Origin: Apostichopus japonicus
Taxonomy: Eukaryota > Echinodermata > Holothuroidea > Aspidochirotida > Stichopodidae
Length of the DNA: 64,000 bases
Assembly (NCBI RefSeq): GCF_037975245.1
Contig: NC_092567.1
Span: 12,277,376 to 12,341,375 of the forward strand
Reading direction: 5' to 3'
This document shows, in pieces, positions 57,740 to 64,000 of the stretch. Numbering within the stretch: position 1 is the first letter of the stretch; every line of letters starts with the position of its first letter. Below the pieces are notes generated by a model. The model saw only the letters and a program-made list of their open reading frames with translations. It was not told the origin of the DNA and did no database searches. A program made the position numbers and the translations under genes.

Positions 57740-59870
57740 ATCTTGCAGGAAACGTACAGGCCAAATGGAAACCAAGTGAACCCATATAGATGTGGATCAT
57801 ATGTGTGATTGTACGTACTTACACTCATACACAAGAGATGTACAGATATTATGATAATCATGAGTGACAACTTGTTATACGGTCACAGAAACGACCACGA
57901 AGTGTCATTTACCTAATGCAGCATGTGTTGGATAAAGGTTTTAGCCGCCTAGTATTGTTTGGATAAATAATCTCACGCATTATTTTCTATTTATAGCCCC
58001 CAAAAGACCATGCCACCAAATATTGGGGGGATATTAGATGCTATATACCCCACCTAAAATATTGGGGATATGTGCACCCCCCCCCCCCGTCACCCCCATA
58101 ATCGCCGCCCATGGCTTTTGATGAATAACTTTTGCTGTATATAATTCACATAAAGGCAGAAAAAACAATGATGACAACTGAAAATGTGCTAAAACAAGCA
58201 TTACCTTAGGTCATTGTAGCTCTTTTCTTCTGACTTATGGTTACATTTTCGAGCTACTGTATACGCTAATTGTGGTGTAGTACCTTTATGGAAAGCTATC
58301 GCTTCCAACAAGTATGCTAACTTCAAATCGAAACATGGCCGTCAACTGAGATAACGCAAGAATGGGTGTGGTTATTCGTGAACTGTGACTGGCCGTCTCA
58401 AGATGCCATTCCTTCTGAAATTGACAAAAGAGGTATCCCAGTCAAGTAAGTAATATAAAAATAAGGGAATCTTTGTTTGGTGTGATTTCAGAATTTATTT
58501 TAGTCTCATACTCGCAAGCATAGAGGAACTGCGATTAAATTGTTTAGAGCCTATACTTTCACCCGCAGGATGTACAAATTTTGCACGCTAAATTCCCATT
58601 CAAAGTTGTCTTCTGTAAATCGGTCTTTCATTTTTAATTTGTCAGATAAAGATCGTTTCTATCCGGAAATAGTAATCTGAAGACCATTGTGTAAGGCCAA
58701 ACTTAGCCGCCAAAAATACAATGTAATGATATGTCACGCGATGTAGCCCAAGCCCGGAATCCCGTAATAGTAGTTAGTACTGCAAGTACTAGTATTAGTA
58801 GCCTAGTACTACATTAGTAGTGTCGTCAATGCATTTCGCGCACACTACTTCTTTGTAACAATGTAACTTACAAAAGTTAAGTGACACTGATACAGTGATA
58901 GCAATGCAGTGATGATATTGCCCAGTACCATAAAATAAGACATAATTAATGAAGTTGTAGTAGCAGTGGGCTGAATTCAGTAGTTATTCTGCAGATAATG
59001 ACCCCATCACTGATGGCACTAGCCCTTCTTCCATTAATTTCCTAACCTGTTTCTGTGTCAGTTTCCTCCCCTAAAAAACGTTACTTTCCGCCCCTAAATC
59101 TTAGGTTTTAGGGGAAGGAAACTAATGTATTTCAGGGGAGGAAGCAAACATTTCTCAGGAGCAGAAAGAGAGAAGGCATATTGGCTAGACTAAGTGGAAA
59201 GAGTTAAATTAGGTAGTGAAAGAACTGAAGTAAATATTTATGTGATTTAGGAGATTTTAGTGAAAGAAGATAACATATTTTCAAGGGACTTGGGGCAATG
59301 TGTGAAGATTTTTTTTTTGTAATGAAAGAATCTCTAGTAACTGATTTATGGAGGAAAGTATTGTTTTTAGGGGAGGAACCGAGGAAGGCATATCTAGGCT
59401 GTGGAAAGAGTAAAAGCTGGTAGGTACAGTATATAATGCATTGTTGAAAGTATTAAAGATTAGGCCTATGTGGTTTGGTCTGAGTTCTATCAATATCAGC
59501 TTGGTAGGCCTGCATATTGTTGATGTTTTTCCCTGTAATTAGAATTTGGCATAGGAAGAATTTTGTGGAAGGCTGTGATTAGATGGTTTAGTATTTTTTT
59601 TCTGATAAGTGAGTATTAAAATAGTTTCCAGTCACTTGAACAATGGTACAAGAATATAGGGATTCTTGTACACAATACTTATCATTAAGCAAATGCTTGG
59701 AGTGGAAAATAAAAAGGTGAGTTTCTTTTTCTTACTAGCATTCCTTGTGTTTAAGGCATAGGAAGAAGAAACCTGGAACACATTAACAAGGAAACGCTTA
59801 ATCATTGTTTTCCCCATGAGGACAGACGAGGAGTAAGTTTCTGAAAAATGCCAGATCTGTCTCCAGCTGA
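57740..59870. other. Gene-poor stretch with one weak exon candidate
   Basis: A poly-C run lies near 58080. A frame reading ITQEWVWLFVNCDWPSQDAI then PSEIDKRGIPV ends at a good donor (AA|GTAAGT, near 58446) but has no convincing acceptor or start codon, so it is not called. An isolated CTCCCCTAAAAAACG / TTTTAGGGGAAGG inverted pair occurs near 59070-59120. Confidence 0.35.
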
Positions 59871-59880
59871 CTATGGCTGT

Positions 59881-60116
59881 CTAAATTGTTGTTCTGTGTC
59901 CATGTTCAGAACAGGCCTTGAGGAGTCTCGCATTCGCTCCCCAACCTGTATCAAACCCTTCCCAGTACTGCTGCACTCGAGACTGCATTGTCCTGTGCCT
60001 GTTTTGGACCCTCCGCAGTCTCCTCCCGATCAGCAACAAGGGTTGCTTCTCTGTGTATGGTTGTAACAGTTTCATAAAATGGTACAGTGCCTTCTTTCCT
60101 GTGATTTGGTCCAGGT
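59881..60116 (-). CDS. Possible terminal exon, unrecognised
   Basis: On the minus strand an acceptor-like ACCAAATCACAG precedes an open frame reading KKALYHFMKLLQPYTEKQPL then LLIGRRLRRVQNRHRTMQSR and QQYWEGFDTGWGANAR. It ends in TAG near 59881. The Arg-rich amphipathic stretch and Trp residues look protein-like. The other strand is also open over much of it, and no family, poly(A) signal or upstream exon could be tied in. It may be part of a transposon protein. Confidence 0.25.
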
Positions 60117-60816
60117 AGCAGTGTTATCCTGAAATCCAATGTTTAAATATAAATTCATGTGTACATAAAAGACAATGAGAAACTACTGTACCATCATGAC
60201 CAGTAATAGAAGTGATATTTAAAAAACATGATTGATGAGACATACCTTCCAATCTTTGTTGGTGCGGATGGCTCCATCCCACAATGATTACCATACACCT
60301 TTAAAACAGAAACTCAATTTATCTTCTCATTACCACATTGAATATCACGCATGTAAATTACCCCATGTTACATGTCCTATGCACACAATCAAGCCTTTTC
60401 ACAAGCACTTTATATTTTCCGATCAAAGGACAGTTACACAAATAAGGTACCAAGGCACATTTCCTAGATTACTTCATACATTACTGACACAAGTTTCTTC
60501 AGCTTACTATACAAACAAAATATGCGGTCAGAGCCTCCCTTGAAAAAAAGTATGTTAGTTTCCTTAAAACCGAACAGTTTGTTATCTTTCCTCCCTTAAC
60601 GTGACTTTTCTCCCTTTTCTCAACATTTATTCCACTTACTATGTCATCTATTCTTTCCAAATGTTAGTTTTTTCCCCTGATGCTGACGGGGGATTTCATG
60701 CTTATATTGATTACCAGATATATATACTGAAAGCCCATGCCTGACTTTAAATGACATCCATCAATGGAACATGTTTGTGATAAATGGGATCCAGTCCTTC
60801 TGGTCACATCATTTTT

Positions 60817-61427
60817 GGTTCCTTGCATGTTGCAAAGCAAGGAACCTAGATGCATTCAACTCGGCGTGTGTGTGTGTGTGTATGTGACGCTTGACTTGTG
60901 TACATGATATCTCAATAAAGAAATGATGTATCATGACCAAACTTGATGGGTGGATAATCCATAGTGAGAGGAAGAACCAAATGTCCATCAATGTTGAAAG
61001 TTACGCTATTGTAATCCAATAGTCGACCTGCATTTGGGCGAGCTTTGACCTCAGGTTGACCTCCATTGACCTGTATTAGTTTCTTTTAAGTTGACTATTT
61101 AATTTTTTGTGGCCATATTCCGATCTAAATTGTACATAGGTTGACTCCTCTGCAACCTTTGTGTGCAAAGTTATTAGAGATCAAGGTGTCGTTTGGTTTC
61201 GTTAAAAATTCTTTATAAGAACAGTTAGGATGATTCTGTGAGTTCTGTAAAAAAAAGCCAACTCTTGCTCATATCAGTCACCTGGTCCTCAACAGGTTCT
61301 CAAAAGGACCAACAGTTGATTTGTGATATATTTTGGCAATAATATTGTGTGTGTACATCGGACCACATAACAATGTTAGAACAGTGCTGCTTCCTTGTAA
61401 ATTGATATTCCTTACAAGCAAGGAACC
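60817..61427. repeat. GGTTCCTTGC family element, copy 2
   Basis: It starts with a 10-base perfect-stem hairpin (GGTTCCTTGC, 10-base loop, GCAAGGAACC) and ends with GCAAGGAACC at 61418-61427, the reverse complement of its start. Interior blocks AAATGTCCATCAATGTTGAA, GTAATCCAATAGTCGACC and GACCTCAGGTTGACCTCCAT match 34717-35760 in order. A (TG)n microsatellite lies near 60866. It is non-coding and has terminal inverted repeats, but no target duplication was established. Confidence 0.7.
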
Positions 61428-61429
61428 AT

Positions 61430-62425
61430 AAATACTCCGTAGTGCCCTTGGGCTCTTGTTTGTCTTTCAATCGCCCTAAGCCTTGTCCTGTGATGAATGT
61501 TAGTTTCTGTGATAGAGTGGTTGAAATGTTGGCCCGTCCTGCCAGAAAATTTGAGTCTAACACTGACTTATGTCGTGAAGTGACGTCAGTGCGGCACATT
61601 GGTCAGAATCGATCAGATCTCACTCTTAGCTTGGCCACGAGACAATACACAGGAATGTAAACAGACTGTGCGAATGGATGTGCACACAAAAGATCTCCCT
61701 CTAAGCTTGGCCTTGATACTTGATACAGTACACTGGAATGTGTACAGACTTTGCATATGGCTGTGATTCCAAAACTTTATTTCAGAACAACATAATTATG
61801 AAGAAAACCTAGTTAGGGAATTCTAGAATGTTTTAAATCTTCAAATGATTACTAACTTTTAACTTCACTGGGAATTTTTCATCTCAATTGCTATTTTATT
61901 TTTAGAAATGTTACCTCTCCTCGCTACAATGTAGCTTTCCAATGATAGTGTCTCTGCAGCTCCTGAAATGATGTGTCGTGATGACGTTACAGTCGCCCAT
62001 CGGTCTCCACTGTTCAAAGTATATTAGATGAAGTTGGCTTGACGTTAACATTTCCCTTCTCCTGAATCATAGGATAGAAAATCCCTGAACTACAGTTGGA
62101 CTGTCAGTATGAAATGTCAGTATGAACAAAAAAATACTGTATGGAGTTTTTTTACATATACCCAATAGACTGCCAAAAAATTCCTTTAAGGAAAACATAC
62201 GTTGTACAGTATGCGTACATTTGGTATTGGGAATGTTTCTGTACTAAATTCGTTTTTTCTACGATCACCGTTATGATGATTTTAGGCAAGTGTACTGAAC
62301 ATGGAATTGCACCTTCTTTAAACGGCACACAATGAAAGAAACTGTCTATATTGTTGAAGTTTTTTTTTTTTACACAATAACGCTATTTACGGGAATTTTC
62401 TTAACAAATTGACGGCTGGACAAAC
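61430..62425. other. Gene-poor stretch with overlapping open frames
   Basis: Both strands are open around 61440-61660 (plus frame ending VRHIGQNRSDLTLSLATRQY; minus frame containing LDSNFLAGRANISTTLSQKL). Neither is recognised. Only one strand, if any, can be coding, and neither has clear splice or start signals, so no gene is called. Confidence 0.3.
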
Positions 62426-62431
62426 CTGCAG

Positions 62432-62484
62432 ATGAACTCATCACTACACAATCAAGGACTAGATGAAGACATGAAGGGCAACTC
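62432..62484 (+). CDS. Weak candidate first coding exon
   Basis: CAAACCTGCAG is directly followed by ATG and the frame MNSSLHNQGLDEDMKGNS, ending at a consensus donor TC|GTAAGT. It is hydrophilic and not a signal peptide. No continuation was found before the window ends, so this rests only on the splice consensus and the start codon. Confidence 0.2.
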
Positions 62485-62859
62485 GTAAGTCAGTTTCAGA
62501 CTATTTACTTTTCTCTTTAGGTTCCACAAAATAGCAGTTTAACATAAGATTAACCATTTTTGTCTTCCTTAACTCTCTTGTAAGAGATATCCCGGTGGAT
62601 AGATATTACTGCTTTATATATTAAATTATCTGCGCTTACAAGTATAAAAAGCCTGTGTATATTGTCCATGCTTGTAACACCCAGCAGAGAGTCTGGCATC
62701 ATAGGTTTATTGGGCTGAAATTGTCTTGATATCTACTTTTCATGTAAAATCATTGCACCATCGAGGAATAAAATATACTTTCCCAGCACATGTTTGGTTT
62801 CGATGATAATCGTAACCTTTGTAGTCATGCCGGCAGATGAGTGTGTGTGAAACCTTACA

Positions 62860-63440
62860 GTACTTGGAAACAGGATATGTCTAGAATAGAAGTTTGGACC
62901 AATATCATATTTGGTGTGTAAAAGTACCAACTTGAGTAGAAAAAGCCTACTGCCTTTAGAGGTCAAATGTCATTAGGGGTCAAGCTGTGAAACCTTGTAA
63001 TGACGATATCTCCACAAGGGAAGCTTGGACCAATCTCATATTTAGTATGTAGTTGTGTCACATTGAGCCCAAGATATCTATGGATTTTTGTGGAGGTCAA
63101 AGGTTGGGGTCACCATGGGTCAAACTGTGAACATCGTAAACATGATATTTCAAGAATGGACCAACCTCTTATAAAGTATGTAGTTAGTTCAACAATCCTT
63201 TTGTTTTTTGCGGAGTTCAAATGTCACCAGTGGTCAACTGTAGTTGTGTCACACTGAGCCCAAGATATCTATGGATTTTTGTGGAGGTCAAAGGTTGGGG
63301 TCACCATGGGTCAAACTGTGAACATCGTAAACATGATATTTCAAGAAGGGAAGCTTGGACCAACCTCTTATAAAGTATGTAGTTAGTTCAACAATCCTTT
63401 TGTTTTTTGCGGAGTTCAAATGTCACCAGTGGTCAACTTG
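62860..63440. repeat. 145 bp-type repeat units with a recent ~191 bp duplication
   Basis: Units contain ATGATATTTCAAGAA, AAGCTTGGACCAA, GTGGAGGTCAAAGGTTGGGG and CACCATGGGTCAAACTGTGA, the same family as 38760-39800. The stretch 63049-63239 is repeated at 63240-63438 almost perfectly, differing mainly by eight bases (GGAAGCTT-region) missing from the first copy. Confidence 0.85.
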
Positions 63441-64000
63441 TGGAAACCTTGTTTTATAATCTATTGTACATGTATCTCCCACAGTGCAGCCTATGATATT
63501 ACATGTGTGTTACGCCTCATTAATAGGAGAGGCTGTTGGCAATTGGAAATTAGCTAAAGGGCATCCGTAGATGAATCAAGAAGTTTCGACCAAATCTCCA
63601 TTGACTTAATTGTGTCGGTAACTTACTGTACGTTGCTGCATACATGCCTGTGCACAAAGGTGTGTAATGAAACATTGTACTGTTTGTACATGTGCTTAAT
63701 GTGTTGGAATGGCCGATATCAATTTGAATAATCTACTGTATATGTTACCTTTGCTACTGTACCATTGTTAACTTTTTTGGCGTATTTTTGCAATTGTCAA
63801 GATTCAGTGCCAAATAAAAATCTTGGGGACCGGGGAGGGGGCTTAACATTTGACTAACGCATGTTTAATGTAGGCTTGTAGGTGTACACATAGAGTGGAA
63901 GAGGCCAGTTGTCTTTGGTAGCGATCAATCTCTATGCTGAATACAAGAAAAGTTTTCATCTCGGTCTTCAGGTGCCAATGTGAATTGTGGTTTTTATATG
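63441..64000. other. Gene-free end of window
   Basis: No supported gene, RNA or repeat recognised. Confidence 0.4.

Noticed and set aside
58318-58446. Open frame ITQEWVWLFVNCDWPSQ ending at a GTAAGT donor
   Set aside because: No convincing acceptor or start codon, and about 43 open codons are not unlikely by chance.
60232-60543. A 103-codon plus-strand ORF
   Set aside because: No recognisable domain or signals. Its composition (His, Thr, Leu, Pro, Ser) and lack of context do not separate it from chance.

Overview
This window is animal nuclear DNA: AT-rich, gene-poor, with small exons joined by GT-AG introns and a heavy load of transposons and satellites. I read it as a marine invertebrate deuterostome, most likely an echinoderm and perhaps a sea cucumber. 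The basis is an Ig-transmembrane-NACHT-LRR innate-immunity gene and the repeat style (poly-G tracts beside hAT-type termini, tandem arrays of GGTCAAAGGTCA-like units). This assignment is inference; no species marker is present.

The one well-supported gene is on the plus strand. I assembled 14 coding exons from a transmembrane exon at 38463 to a stop at 54815. All introns are GT-AG and all reading phases agree, giving 878 residues: short extracellular stub, one transmembrane helix, basic juxtamembrane segment, NACHT NTPase with intact Walker A and Walker B motifs, two copies of a four-exon LRR-like cassette, and an acidic/basic C-terminal tail. A probable Ig-like exon lies upstream (37441-37744) but carries an in-frame stop and a length that is not a multiple of three. 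The layout implies a receptor that places a NACHT switch directly under the plasma membrane, unlike ordinary cytosolic NLRs. Its 5' end (signal peptide) was not found.

Region by region: 1-4800 has two arrays of TTAGTCGG/CCGACTAA motifs flanking a 1.7 kb fold-back repeat and possible degenerate coding exons with a poly(A) signal. 4830-18900 is mostly non-coding, with a dispersed repeat in two long copies and one short copy, a U2 snRNA fragment, and two well-formed exons of an unrecognised minus-strand gene (7021-8754). 18961-23194 is a GGATGGATA satellite, ended by three hAT-like transposons nested inside one another (23203-25135), each with target-site duplications. 27477-28468 is a second array of the same satellite with the same left flank. 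29837-30624 is a MULE-like MITE with 80 bp inverted repeats and a 9 bp target duplication. 33660-37260 holds two minisatellites and a GGTTCCTTGC-type repeat. 37441-54815 is the receptor gene, whose introns contain a 145 bp tandem repeat, a broken LINE, and two antisense copies of an exon-like cysteine-bearing segment. 54816-64000 is a possible long 3' UTR and then more repeats, with only weak exon candidates.
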